From: Druceiella hillmani
Lineage: Eukaryota > Arthropoda > Insecta > Lepidoptera > Hepialidae
Direction of reading: 5' to 3'
Assembly (NCBI GenBank): GCA_039881145.1
Contig: JAYKKI010000126.1
Location: 1,103,501-1,167,500 of the forward strand
DNA: 64,000 bases
A model generated the notes under the pieces. The model saw nothing but the letters and a program-made list of their open reading frames with translations. It made no database searches and was not told the DNA's origin. This document shows positions 11,379 to 23,275 of the stretch, in pieces. Both the position numbers and the translations under genes were made by a program. Numbering within the stretch: position 1 is the stretch's first letter; each line of letters opens with the position of its first letter.

Positions 11379-12994
11379 CATTAATTTTATTTCAATGATA
11401 TTTATATTTTTTACCTTTTACATTCTGTTCATTACCTCTTTGTGCAGGCAATCGCTTTGAACTGTACTTACTGTATATTTTAAATTCTAAATTATAAGTA
11501 TTATAATTAAGATACAAAATAAAATTCATAACGATACTTACTACACTACACAGAAAAGTTCTCTGCCTCATTATGGACACCGAAATTTAAACTTAAGCTA
11601 AGGATGTAAACACAAGTGGGGTGTTAAATGTTTCGTTGTTGACTGTACAAAGTGGCGTATTCGCTATATGACAATTTCTATTAAGAGTTGAGTTCTATAG
11701 CCTACATAAAATGTGTAACAAACACATATTGACGATCATAATTTCCGCGCCACAATTATTGATTTAAGTATGTGTATGTTTTAATAATAAATAAGTATGA
11801 TAACAAATAAATAAAGAAAGATAATTGGATCAATCGCCCATACAAAATTGCTATTGGTTAAAAAAGAGCTAAACAAATCATATTTTCTTAAGACATGTTG
11901 GTAGTTTGTCTGTGAATGCTCCCATTAAGAGAAAAATATTTTTTAAACATAACTGATGAGCTTTTGGTCCTGCTTGAAAAGACGTGTTTTTAATTGATAT
12001 TAATTAATGTAAATTTCAAATATAATATATATTGAAAATTAAAAAAAGGGTTTTCTTCTCATATTAACTTTTAAAACAGAGAACAGGAAAAAGTTTTACA
12101 TACTCGTAAGTCACAGTAGAAGAACATTTTTCATAGAATTATTTTCGTAGAAAACCATTTTTCCTAGTATCGTGCAATTGCAATTTGGAATTCAACAATT
12201 TGGTGATATGTCAGTTATACTTAGTTATATAATACTTGTAGTTAGATTGAAATTATTACAAGTATGCAATTACTCTTGAATATTCAAAAATAATGTAATC
12301 TCAACAAAATACTTGAATAAGGAGTTAAAGTTTTCTTTTTAAAATTTGCAATTATTGCTGATTTTGTAAGGTTGGATAGAGAAGTGTTTAAATATTATTT
12401 GTTACATTTCAAGTAAAATTTCAGTTCATTTGGAAAGCAATATTTCCAAATAAACATGAAAAAAACAACCGAATATATGTAGAATACGCAATAATTTAAA
12501 GTTACCTAGTCATGTTCGTTACGCTGTGCATACCTCGATGTAAAGCGATAAAAAGTCATACTTCACATATATTAATTGTATAATGGCATCAACATCAACT
12601 AAATCATTTGCATCCGTAGTCGATTACTATGAAATTTCTGTAGAGGCCACTATTAAGTTTCTATGGAGTAACAAAAATTATATTTTAATTTTTTTATAAC
12701 CGCACTTTTTAGAATAGAAAATGAGCAGTAGGATAAAATAACAGAAAATTAATGGAAAAGTAATATTTTGATAAATTAGGAGGTTTTAATTTCTATATCA
12801 CTAAATGGATTTTTATTTTTGAATATTGTCCATAACGTCAATATTTCACATCCACAACACTATTTTGAATGGTGAGTTTAGACAGAAAATAAAAATAGAG
12901 CAAAGGGGCAATCTCATGATCTGATGAATAATATAGTGATGGAAAAAGAACAGAGATTTATTTTCAATAATGGCATTGTATACTTTATTTTTTT
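11378..12994. other. AT-rich sequence, nothing recognised
   Basis: No gene, RNA or mobile-element signature was recognised. A 62-codon minus frame (11392-11580) has no motif. Confidence 0.5.
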
Positions 12995-13041
12995 AAGCTC
13001 CTTAAAAATATACTACAGATGTATATATATTTAAGGAGCTT
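12995..13041. repeat. Short hairpin
   Basis: AAGCTCCTTAAA (12995-13006) pairs perfectly with TTTAAGGAGCTT (13030-13041). The intervening AT-rich loop also has partial pairing (TATAT/ATATA). Confidence 0.65.
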
Positions 13042-13755
13042 ATACCTGTAGAAATAGGTAGCGAAAATAAAACCCTAAAAACACCTTAGTAGTTTATCTG
13101 CTTAGTTGGCATAAATAACGTTGTAAAATATGACTGTGACAAAAGAAATATGGTAAGAAAGTAGGTTAATATTTTAAGTCACCTGAAAGTTTTCCAGTAA
13201 ATTTATGTTTCCCACATCTATCTTGTTGGAGACTACGATAATAAATCTTTTATTTCAGTTTAGCCCTTTTTAAGTGGGTCCATTAAGCTTCATTGTGAAT
13301 AACGATATAAAAGCAAAAGTTTCAGTGACAGTATGGTATTCCCAGCACGCTCTTAGAACTTTTTAAAGATAGCCGGATTTAGAATTTTAAGATGGAGAAA
13401 AAGTATATTATGTGGCCAGTATCTTTGAACTTTATTGCGCGTGAACTGCTGTCGTAGAATACGGTTATAGAATTATTTGTGATATATTTTTCTTCTTACT
13501 AATTTATGCCATTTTAACTTATAAATGATAATTAATTCTGAGATATCTAACGAGAAAGTATAACACGATCCAGGCATCTTTCATCAAAAAGGACAACATG
13601 GAGAAAATATTTAAAAGTTATTATCTTTGAATGTAGCAGGGTAAGTGATGAACAATTATTATTTTTATCAATAGCTTTGTATGTTAAAGTAAAAGGAATA
13701 CACAATAAAGAAAAGTTGAAAACATTTGGGTCTTTAGCATTTTCACTATTAACAC
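13042..13755. other. AT-rich sequence, nothing recognised
   Basis: No gene, RNA or repeat-family signal was recognised. Confidence 0.5.
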
Positions 13756-13805
13756 CCGATAATGCTTTTAAGGAGTAATCATCTACTCCTTAAAAGCATT
13801 ATCGG
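13756..13805. repeat. Perfect 22-bp hairpin
   Basis: The arms 13756-13777 and 13784-13805 are exact reverse complements around a 6-nt loop. The absence of any mismatch in otherwise drifting AT-rich DNA implies a recent origin or a selected structure. It is too short and too tight for an ordinary MITE. Confidence 0.85.
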
Positions 13806-14076
13806 CATACCCCGTTATTATACCTTATTATTTATAAGAGAAAGACAATATCAACGTCTCTTAATTACAATATTTTTATTTTTTACTGAAATATTTAAAG
13901 TGTTATGAAAGTTCAATTAGGCTGGTTTTTTAAACAACATTTTTATGATATAAATACTTACAAGTTCCTTTATTTTATAGTAGTTGATCCAGCATAGTAG
14001 TTGATTGTTTTATAGTAGTTGAACCAATATTAAAAAGAAAAAAAAGCAAGTCTTTTTTTAAATTAGGACAAATCAC
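13806..14076. other. AT-rich sequence with a small TAGTAGTTGA duplication
   Basis: The words ATAGTAGTTGATCCAG, ATAGTAGTTGATTG and ATAGTAGTTGAACC recur between 13978 and 14028. Nothing else was recognised. Confidence 0.5.
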
Positions 14077-14123
14077 CATTGGAATATAGCGAATTGTGCA
14101 CAATAATTTGCTATATTCCAATG
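14077..14123. repeat. Palindrome of 47 bp centred on GTGCAC
   Basis: CATTGGAATATAGC (14077-14090) pairs with GCTATATTCCAATG at the right end. The centre GAATTGTGCACAATAATT is itself nearly palindromic with a 3-nt insertion, so almost the whole segment folds back. Confidence 0.75.
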
Positions 14124-16126
14124 AAATAAAAATATTTTCCGTATCCAAGTTTAAACGTTTAGATTATTTGAAAATTTTCAGAAAAGTGGAGTTCTATGAA
14201 ATTTCCATGACTTACAAATATTCGTTTATTTTGATAAATATTTGAAATTTTAATCGACTTAAAACACAGCAAATGGGGACTTTTGAGGATGTGCAACTTA
14301 TCCTTAGGCCATGTGGCATTAAACTTACGGCTTTAGGTACTCGGATTTGGTATTGGAGTCCAGATGCAGATTATATCCATTATTTTTTATTCTATTTATT
14401 TCTCAACTGTTACCAGTATCGTTCCTCCGTCCCTCTTTATTGATGTTCGAAAATTATTCCTTGTAATAAACCATTTCCACAATTCGAATAATATTTTTTT
14501 TTCTTGATAGAAAGTGCGAATATAGTTTGAAGTAGAAATTCATTTATATTTTTTTCATCATCACTAATTAAATTCATATTTCATGTGTAACTAGGACGAG
14601 GGTTTTTTTGTTTAAAGGTGAGATTTTATGACACAAACTTTAGAAGTTTGAAAATTCATATTTGTATAAGGCTTTTGAATCTAAATTATGCAGTATATAC
14701 ATTTCAAGACTTTATTTGTTTTTTTTTTATTTTAAATAATTTATTACCAATTTTCCTGTATGACAATTTTTTACTAAGAATTATATGTTTTTAAATCTTT
14801 CTAAAACTTTTTATATCCCGTTTTTTATCTTTTCCTAAGTGATTTTAATATGTAATTAATTGTATTAAATTATAAATAGTAAAGATTTTTTTAGTTGGTT
14901 TTTAGGCCATGGAACATTAGTTATTCATTCTACTCACAGGAAATTTCCCCATTGTAAAGTTTATAATGTCTAGATGGATATAAAGTAAACATATATTACC
15001 AAGGAATAAAATCTAAAATGTGTTTGCACATATTGGCAGAAAAGCTATCCATTATTTTTTCTTCGGTCAATTTCCTTTTTTTAAAAACACCCACGGCGGT
15101 ACGGTTTTTTAAATTTATCCTGAGTTATAAAGAAAGGGATTTTCTATGACAAGCAAACTGATTTAGTTAATGACCTAATGAAAGATATTAACTAAAATCA
15201 GAAACTGAATCCTAAGTTGTTAAAAAAAATTAGCTTGCCTGGAATTTTAAACCTTGTAAAAAATAAATTATATATAGTGTGTTAGTCATTAGTCCATTTC
15301 CAAATTTTTATCTGGTTACGCTATTACTCACTAGCACATTACTATGATGCTATAAACGTTAGGGTAATATGCTGAAATTTATGTTCGAGTAAAATATTTT
15401 TTTTCTATTGTTTTAATTTTTTAAATCAAATTAAATTTTTAATGTTACCCTTGATCTTACTTGTAGAGTTAATTTTCACAATTTATTTTATCAATGTCGA
15501 TTGGAAAACAAGGTTTAGTGTTTATGCAATGGATGTGACATTATAGGTGTTTTCTGTATACTTAGCAAAGTTTAAAATTATTTTTTCTAACATTAATGAT
15601 GTTAATAAAACTATATCAATACAACATTATTTTGTTTAATTATATACAAACATAAATTAATCCATCCTATTTCATTATAATCTGATATAAACATTTACTT
15701 TAGTTATTTAACTCTCGGAGTTTACGAATTAAATATCTAGCGTTTTTAGCCCATAATTTCTAGTTCTCTATAAATTAGGATTATCTAATGTATGGAAAAT
15801 AGGCAAAATTTAAATAAATTTGTATAAGAAAAAAACACACAAAAAATATTTGGAAAATTTACAGTGTTTATCGCTATTTACTGTAGATTGCTGTTTTTTT
15901 TATTTTCCAAACTGTAGTTATATTTTTGAGTTAAACTAAACTGTTACAACTACCAATATTAAAAAGAAAAAAAAATCAGGATATTTGTAGCTGTATGGGA
16001 TGTTTTTATAATTGTCTTTTTGCTGCAAGATTTGTCTTCAAAGTTTTGTATTATAACATAGAATAAATAATTAAATCGTTGAGAATACGGTTAATAAATT
16101 AACTTCATTCCAACGCTTCCTAAATA
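14124..16126. other. AT-rich sequence, nothing recognised
   Basis: About 2 kb of very AT-rich DNA with T-runs and A-runs. No coding potential beyond short chance frames, and no repeat family recognised. Confidence 0.5.
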
Positions 16127-16748
16127 GAAAAACCGGGAAAGTGCGAGTGGGGCACGCGCGACGAAGGGTAGCACCGAAAATATTAAATTTGTAAATTGGT
16201 ATCGGTTGGCCGATTAGCACAATTAGCACTGTGAAAAACAAAGTTATCGCTGTGACCAATACGGAAAATATACCATATGTCAAAAACTTCCCAACATTTC
16301 TTATTGGAACCGATTTGGGTTAAAAGTTTATTTTATGTTATGCTATTTTAATTTTTTCATAATTTTATACATGTTGGTATAAAAGTTAGAGAGGGGGCAA
16401 ACTTTCTAAAGACATTAGAAGCTCATATCTCACCAACTACTGACTTAAAAAAAAGTTATTTTGGAACCCCTACATCATTTTTTAGCCCTATGTAACAATA
16501 TCACACACTTATGTGCATTGAATTTTTTCATCCCTCAGTTACACGTATCGAGTGTCACATCTACATTTTTTTTCATAATTTCACTGTTTTATTGCATAGG
16601 GGTTCATAGAAGGCACCTACCATCCAAATATCATCTATATAATGTCTATAGTCTCCAAGTAAAATGGCTGCGGCATACGGATGGACTGACGGATAGGACA
16701 AAATTACAAGAGTTCCGTTTTTGGTGTTTGGCTACGGAACCCTAAAAA
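16127..16748 (+). repeat. Insect dispersed repeat, near-complete copy of about 620 bp
   Basis: The left end (AAAAACCGGGAAAGTGCGAG, continuing GGGCACGCGCGACGAAGGG) and the right end (GGCTACGGAACCCTAAAAA) match from memory the two ends of a very common insect interspersed repeat, especially familiar from lepidopteran genomes. Internal landmarks agree: GAAGCTCATATCTCACCAAC, GGAACCCCTACATCATTTTT, TTTCATCCCTCAGTTACACG and, near the right end, GACTGACGGA before the terminal block. Minus- and plus-strand frames inside it (16071-16283 and 16461-16745) are incidental. I do not assign a transposition mechanism. A right-end fragment of a related repeat lies at 26341-26515. Confidence 0.7.
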
Positions 16749-16761
16749 TGGACGTAAAATT

Positions 16762-16827
16762 CTCGTAATATATAATCTTGCAATGAAGAGCAATAACGCT
16801 ATTCCTTGCAAGGTCATATATTACGAG
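16762..16827. repeat. Hairpin next to the dispersed repeat
   Basis: CTCGTAATATATAATCTTGC plus AA (16762-16783) pairs with 16806-16827 at 20 of 22 positions. The loop GCAATAACGCTATTCC has partial self-pairing. It begins 14 bp after the end of the insect repeat, so it may be a remnant of the target or of a neighbouring small element. Confidence 0.65.
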
Positions 16828-18995
16828 GATTCCAATTGCTGATTGACCGGTAGCAGAAGATACCGACTTATGACTAGCGAACTTAATTTGCTTTGGGCTC
16901 TCTATTCAAAGAAAGGGCGACCACATTCTAATTTCTGAAGGTTCGAAGTCGTTTGCATAGGATGTGATAGTTGGAATGGCATATGGGTTTTTACTGTGTT
17001 TTCCAAGTTTACTAAATTTAATGTGTATCAATGTGTTTATGTTATGGTCGTACATTAAATACAAGTAATCAGTTTTGTTGAAATTTCATGCGGTCGGCTC
17101 ACGCTTCCTCCCTCCGTTGCTCTGCCTCCTTTCACATATAGCATTCATGTTGCAGAAATGTTGTTTCATTTTCAGCGTAATAATTTCATCACCATGCTTC
17201 AGAATATCATTGTGGAATAATAACTAAATTGGTCTCAGGGTTACCATCAATGTTATAATTTATGTCAATAATTTCAGTAATTTTCGGATCCATTCGTACG
17301 GAAAGATAGCCAGATTTTTTTAACATCAGATACTTTTTAGTAATCGAACATGCAAACGGAACAAAGTGCTTGAAAGTCAGACATGTATTTCAGTTTTATT
17401 TATCTGTATGGTTTTATTCAGATACAGAAGCACTTAACGGTTACTGAACAAAAAAATGGCAAATAATAAGGTAAAATGGCTGACTACATCTCGTATGAAA
17501 GCTATATTTTTGAAGTCAATTAATATTATTTATGTAGTATATAATGAAACAGTTCCTGATATCTTCATTAAATGAAACAAACATTTATCTCAGTGGAGTA
17601 CTCCTAAACAGGTCCACTGAGCTTCATTTGAATAAAGACAAAAAGCTAAAAGTTACAGCGGCACTTTTTTTATGGAAAGCAGTATCTAAGACTTTGAGAC
17701 GAAGTACACAATATATTTGTTAGTTTAAAATTTTGCTGTGAACATAATATTCCGTTAGAGAACTTTATTAACAAACTGCCATTAGAGAATTTTTTTAAAT
17801 ATTTCGTTATTTCTTTTTATGGAGTTAAAGGGTTGTAACTATAAAATGCTAAATATTTCTAATAAAGGACATGTTAAATGCAAATAAAATTTGTACGACG
17901 AGCTTTCTTTGCGCACTCAGGGACTCATAGATATTTAAGGATATACAGTATTTCTATTGCGCTATTTGCAAATATTTTTATTTTTACATTAATATTGTCT
18001 AGAATATATTTTGTTGCCTTAAATATATTACGAAATTCTTAAAAAACTACGAGACTTGGTATCATTTCTTTAATTTATTAATATTTTCAAATTGCTTTTT
18101 CTTAATTATAACTTTTGATAGTTTCGGTGATGGGGAAGTATATATTTTTGGTGCGTATTTTTGCCTCTAAAACTCTCATATATAATTGATTAAATAGAAG
18201 AAGAATGGTTTCCGAGCGGTTATAAATTAGTCTTTCAATTGATAAACCGTACTACATGTTAAATTAAAAATTTGATCATTTACTTTCTTCTCCAAAACTT
18301 CCATATCATGGCACTTTTGAGTGTAAACCATGAAAAATATGTGGAACAGTACGTTTTACCACTTCACCAAATTTCAAGTTTCTACATTAAACGATTTGTT
18401 AAAAAAAAATCAAAAGTTTTGTGATCTATCACGTTTAAGATGGAAGCCCGAGTCATTTTCGAGATTTCGGTTTTTTTTTGTTTTTTTTACGTACGGGAAA
18501 TAATTTAAAAACTAAAAGTATTGCGTGCGTAGGTTAATTCAAAAAAATGTGATACTAAAAGCCGTCGAAAGTGGCCCATAAGATAAAACAAAAACGAAAA
18601 ATTGTTTTTTGACGAATTAAAACAATTCGTAGAGTTCATATTTTTTTATTTCCTTCCCTTAAGGATAGTACATACATAAAGTTACCAGTAATTTTACGTC
18701 GGTTCGAACGATTTTGATGTAATTTTACAAGGAAGTATATTCTATGATTTTTCGACATACTTTCCTTATTCTCAAATGAACAAAGAAGGGGTCTTTTGAA
18801 AATATTAAGGAAAAAATCATGGAAAAACAGGGTTGGTAAAATCTAATGTGTAAATTACAGGAAAACTATATGCCGTGTTTATGCGCCCTTAAATGTTTAT
18901 TAGTTTCTAAATTTGTACGCATCCTTCGTAGTACGAGTTCTACTCGCATTATGAAGGATGAGTTGACAGGTTTATTCTCATTATTTCAAGAAGAG
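16828..18995. other. Mixed AT-rich sequence, nothing firmly recognised
   Basis: Somewhat less AT-rich blocks near 16850-17120 and 18400-18620 could be old repeat fragments. A 69-codon frame (18846-19055) runs into the tandem duplication that follows and is not supported as a gene. Confidence 0.4.
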
Positions 18996-19250
18996 CTTGA
19001 GAATTTTTCAAATTGTGATATTTCCATATTTGTAAACTTTGGTTCCTTCTTATAACAATTACGCTATATTTAAAAATTATATGCACGGCGATATTTTCTT
19101 GCATTGCATATATATAAGTGTTTGAGAATCTTTGAAATTGTTATATTTCTATATTTGTAAACTTTGGTTCCTTCTTATAACAATTACGCTATATTTGAAA
19201 ATTTTTTCCACCACGGTACTTTCTTGCTTCGCACATAAATTTTGGCTTTC
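18996..19250. repeat. Tandem duplication, period about 125 bp
   Basis: The block TTTGTAAACTTTGGTTCCTT, followed by CTTATAACAATTACGCTATA, occurs at 19029 and again at 19154. Surrounding bases also align (TTGTGATATTTCCATA with TTGTTATATTTCTATA; TTTTCTTGCATTGCATA with TTTCTTGCTTCGCACATA). Two diverged copies are present. Confidence 0.8.
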
Positions 19251-19446
19251 GGACTAAAAGTTTGCGTACCCTAATCTCATAAAGGGGAACATTTATTAGT
19301 AGTTTCTTGATAATTGTATCTTAATTGCACTCACCTTCACTTTTGTATCATAGTTGCATTCTGAATTAGAAAATAATCTGATCTTTGTTTTAGAGTTCCA
19401 TGTTTTTAGAAATAAAAATGAACAATCTCAATATTCCTCTAATATT
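19251..19446. other. AT-rich sequence, nothing recognised
   Basis: No signal was recognised. Confidence 0.5.
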
Positions 19447-19487
19447 GTAAAGTATGATCAAGAAAGTATTTCTTGATCATACTTTAC
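19447..19487. repeat. Perfect 19-bp hairpin with 3-nt loop
   Basis: The arms 19447-19465 and 19469-19487 are exact reverse complements around GTA. As with the hairpin at 13756, the perfection and tiny loop point to a recent local inverted duplication. Confidence 0.85.
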
Positions 19488-20170
19488 TAATAATACTTTC
19501 AAGATTTTGACTTTCTGTTTAAAAGGTTACATACCCCTGGTTTTGCAAAAATAAAGGAAAAATTTATTTTCAATTTCTTGATGATTGTGTTATTGCATAT
19601 GTCATTACTTTCGTAAAAAAAATATCGTGGATGGTTTAATAATTTTCCCATTAATATTTTTGCTTCCTTGCTGATTTATTTTTACCTGTATATGGAACAC
19701 AACTTAAATGAATTTTCATCAAGTATTGATATCGTCACGTAAAGCAGCTAGAGGTTTTACTTGAAAATTGTTATGTGATGAATTCCCTACGATTTAATCG
19801 AAGACGCGATTTAATAAAAAAGATAAGTTTGATTGATTATATTATTTTCCTTAGCATACGTTATATATATTTACGCGTAGTGACTATTACGGTCAAATAT
19901 TTAACCAATTTCCATGTTCATGGAGATGAATACAAGAGAGCACATTTATATAAAAAATTGAATTTATTTAAAAAAAAATAACATTTCGTTAGGGATAAGA
20001 GCATGAACAATATATCAGAGCTACTTCGTACTATCAGCATAAAAAAACATAACAGCAACAGGTTAGGAAAGTTAAGAAGTAACGCAATTCAGAAGTTATA
20101 TTAAATTTTGGTACCTTTATTTGATGCCTGTGATGAGTAAATTGTTTTCTCAAGGATTTGGTAGAAAATT
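19488..20170. other. AT-rich sequence, nothing recognised
   Basis: A 68-codon frame (19775-19981) is basic and low-complexity, ending in a lysine run encoded by poly-A. It is treated as chance. Confidence 0.45.
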
Positions 20171-20252
20171 ATTTTAGTAATTAGAAAAATTAATTTTTAT
20201 TTTAGTAATTAGAAAAATTAATTATTTTAGTAATTAGAAAAATTAATTTTTA
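20171..20252. repeat. Three-copy tandem repeat
   Basis: The word TTTTAGTAATTAGAAAAATT occurs three times in succession with short variable linkers. Confidence 0.85.
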
Positions 20253-20259
20253 ACCGAAC

Positions 20260-20850
20260 ATATTAACCTAAACCAAAAATAATAAAAATTCAGAATTACA
20301 ATATTTTCGTGAATAATTGTTCAGATCTATTCATGCATGAGTCAGACTCGTATGTACCTAACTCATTTTACAACACTTGAAGTCTAAAAATTAATATGAA
20401 TATACTTAATATTAAGGATTACTTTTACCTTATTTTTCATTTTATCAGATGGTTAACGATTGATTACAAGTATATATCACCAAATAAGTTCTTTGATGAT
20501 TATATGAAATATCTCAATGATATAATATCAGTCAAGTTGACGTAAAGCTGCGTCCTGCATAGTTTACATTTAATTTAAAGTTATGTTCTTGTGTCCTCGT
20601 TAAGCGGAAACTCATCTAAGGCGGATCGAGTCGTTAAGTGGCAATATATTGCAAAAGGATCCTTTGGTGGCGTGGGTGGTAATATCTCACAGAAGCTTTT
20701 ATTTAAAAAAAAACATGATACTCTTTACATTAAATTCAATCAGTCAATAATTCTTTACGCATGAAATATTCATGCGTGAAGAATTATTGTCGACAGAGAT
20801 CGATAGATATAACCGATATAAACATTTAGAACGTGATGTGTGCTTTTAAA
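20260..20850 (+). repeat. Unclassified dispersed repeat, copy A (uninterrupted)
   Basis: This segment aligns by eye with 61470-62510. Shared landmarks in order are ACAATATTTT, GAGTCAGACTCGTATGT (copy B: AAGTCACACTCCTACGT), CAACACTTGAAGTCTAAAAA, GTCCTGCATA, GGCGGATCGAGTCGTTAAG, GGATCCTTTGGTGGCGTGGG, TTCATGCGTGAAGAATTATT and TTAGAACGTGA. No coding sequence or terminal repeats are evident. Copy A carries a hairpin at 20745-20789 that copy B lacks. Confidence 0.7.
20745..20789. repeat. Hairpin gained inside copy A
   Basis: The arms 20745-20765 and 20769-20789 pair at 20 of 21 positions around a 3-nt loop. In the homologous copy at 62.4 kb only the right arm (TTCATGCGTAAGGAATTATT) exists. The left arm is therefore most simply an inverted copy inserted next to its template. 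Confidence 0.8.
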
Positions 20851-21174
20851 ATATTAAATGGGAAAGAAAATAATGAAAATTGAAGTTACATGACTAGGCG
20901 TACATGAAAAGGGGTATTAAGAAAAAGGACTGAAGTGAGAAAAACATTTTCTTTACATTATAAATAGCGTACTGTCATTTCTTGATAACATGTTAAACTT
21001 CATCTGCTGCTCCAAAGTTTTGGAACTGCCTAAACTGTGGAAAGGTGTGGACTAGTCAAAGATGTAACTTATGAACCTGGAAGAACATCATTTACATTAA
21101 TTTCGACAATGCAAAAGAAGTTCGGGAGCTGATGCCACGAAGTTTCCTAATATCAATGAGCACTATTTATAACT
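20851..21174. other. Nothing recognised
   Basis: No gene, RNA or repeat-family signal was recognised. Confidence 0.5.
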
Positions 21175-21395
21175 AAATTGCTTAATTTCTTATTACCCAA
21201 ATGTACTTTCTTATTACACAGTTAATAAATAAATGGCTTACTTTCTTATTACCCAAATGTACTTACTTATCACACAGTTTATAAATAAATGGCTTACTTT
21301 CTTGTTACCCAAATGTACTTTCTTATTACCCAATTGTACTTTTTTATTACACAGTCTATAAATAAATGGCTTACTTTCTTATTACCCAAATGTCC
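21175..21395. repeat. Degenerate tandem repeat, units of about 55-80 bp
   Basis: The phrase AAATGGCTTACTTTCTTATT, followed by ACCCAAATGTACTT and ACACAGT, recurs about four times with internal expansion of a TTTCTTATTACCCAA sub-unit. The 67-codon frame at 21289-21492 simply translates this repeat. Confidence 0.85.
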
Positions 21396-21860
21396 AGTTT
21401 CACATCGTACTGATAAATTCACATCATGGCATTTTCATAGATATTTATTTATTCATTTATCGATCGCATATCAATGGGTAATCTATTTTTAACTGAGAAA
21501 AGTCAATGAATTAACAATATTTAAACTTACGAAATAGATGTGAATAAAAAAATATACAAGAATTATAAAATATAACGATGAGCCATTTCTACAAATTTAC
21601 TTTCACTCGTCGTAAACAAATGAAACTCTAGTGTGACCTCAAGCAGGTGATTGAGGCGATCACGATCCGGTGTGACCGCGAAAAACTGGAGAGTTCCGAT
21701 CTAATTCGTTTCTGAAGGATAGTAAAACGTGAACGAAGTATGAACGAAGGGAATAATCGCTTACAGTTCACTTAATTATACACGGAGTATAGGACTTTTT
21801 CTTTTATTGTTGGAAAATAAATTTTATAAGCACTTGGTTTTTTCTAAGAAATAAAAACCT
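21396..21860. other. Less AT-rich block at 21600-21770, unassigned
   Basis: Around 21630-21710 the sequence is GC-richer (GCAGGTGATTGAGGCGATCA, CGGTGTGACCGCGAAAAACT) and one phase reads EAITIRCDREKLESSDLIRF before a stop. That phase is closed by a stop just upstream, giving under 30 codons. It could be an old repeat or a lost exon. I cannot support a gene. Confidence 0.3.
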
Positions 21861-21955
21861 ATCCAGGAGGGAATCGGTTGATTAGAGTGAATAAGTAATC
21901 AACCAACCCAGGAGGGAATCGATAGACTAATATCCGAGAGAAAATCGGTAGAGAA
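21861..21955. repeat. Short tandem repeat of CCAGGAGGGAATCG units
   Basis: CCAGGAGGGAATCGGTTGAT, CCAGGAGGGAATCGATAGAC and CCGAGAGAAAATCGGTAGAG follow one another, with the intervening text AATAAGTAATCAACC. Three diverged units are present. Confidence 0.65.
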
Positions 21956-23074
21956 GAGGAAAGTGACCATATTGTTTCATATACAATTATTGTAGGAACG
22001 TTTTTGGTCCACATTTAAATATCATGCTGCACCTGACGTCATATGGGCTTCAAATAACGGAGCTGGTTTTTGGTTGGCTTTGTATTAATAAATAGCTGGC
22101 GAATTGATGACGCTCATTAGAAATTCTTTGAATTATACAAAAAAAGTTTGAAGTATATGTACTCTGGTCTGTTTTTAGTCTCACAGTCACTTGTGCTTTT
22201 TACAATGATTGACTCAGCACTAGGATCCGCTATTTTCACATGATAAACAGCTATGACTTATTGATCGTAAACTGATACACCTCATTTGATGTAAAAATTC
22301 GTCCCCATCCCTAATTACTCTTCCATGAAATATTTTATAAATCTACTTTTTATATCACAAAATATGTGTATAGATATTAAAATTTTTTTCTAAGTTGCAA
22401 ATTATTTTTTTTTAGGACGTAGGATAAATATTAAAGGAAATACAAAGTTTTACGGGACGTCAGCCTTTAATTTGTATTTTAATGATTGGCTTCCTTCAAC
22501 ATCCGTACCTGGAAATACCCTGCTCTTTAATCTCGTATCATGTAGGCTGACAATTCACATGTATAAATGGGGATGAATCACCAGTGCACCTAAATATCTT
22601 CCTGCAAAAATAATATCCAAGTTCATAAATTGAGAACATACTGATCTAATTAAATTCACTGTTTGGTTTCTGTAAGTAAATAGTTATTAAAAAAATTGAT
22701 ATATTATAAAGAGTGAAAAAATTTCATTAGAAAAAATCTCAATATTACAAAGGTAAAATATATTTTAATGAAGATCCGCCATTAAGAATCAGTTATTTTT
22801 AACTGGTATCCAATTTAAATTTTAAGGAAATTTGTACGTATTTAAGCCAATTTTGTAACCTACCACTTTTATAATTGAATTTTGTTCAGAAATAAAACTT
22901 TTAGAACAGACGTTAACGTTTGTGAAAATTATTATGACTTAAAACTCGAACATTTCACAGTTTTAATTACGCCGTGCTGTTGGCGACATCACCGTTGACC
23001 GAAACCACATTCGGCTTGAGAAAGTAAGTTTAATTAAACATACAATGAAAATAGACTTTCGATATTTATCTTTA
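21956..23074. other. AT-rich sequence, nothing recognised
   Basis: Slightly GC-richer stretches near 22010-22110 and 22450-22600 were not assignable. No gene or RNA signal was seen. Confidence 0.45.
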
Positions 23075-23275
23075 TAAGATTGATCAAAATAAAAAAGGTA
23101 CCCTCATAAATCGAGCAAAATGAAAAAAACGGATCTTGTAAAATTGAGCAAAATGAAAAAAACGCCCTTATGAGATGGAGCAATATGGAAAAAACGGCAC
23201 CCTTATAAGAATAAGCCAAATTATTCTAACACAAGATAATATCTAGTAAAAGGTAGAACAACGGCATCCTTATGA
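23075..23275. repeat. Degenerate tandem repeat of about 30-35 bp units
   Basis: Units of the type TTGAGCAAAATGAAAAAAAC, followed by GGCACCCTTATGAGA, recur about five times with substitutions. The 61-codon minus frame (23034-23219) is the translation of this array (repeated F-S-F-C-S-I) and not a gene. Confidence 0.75.
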
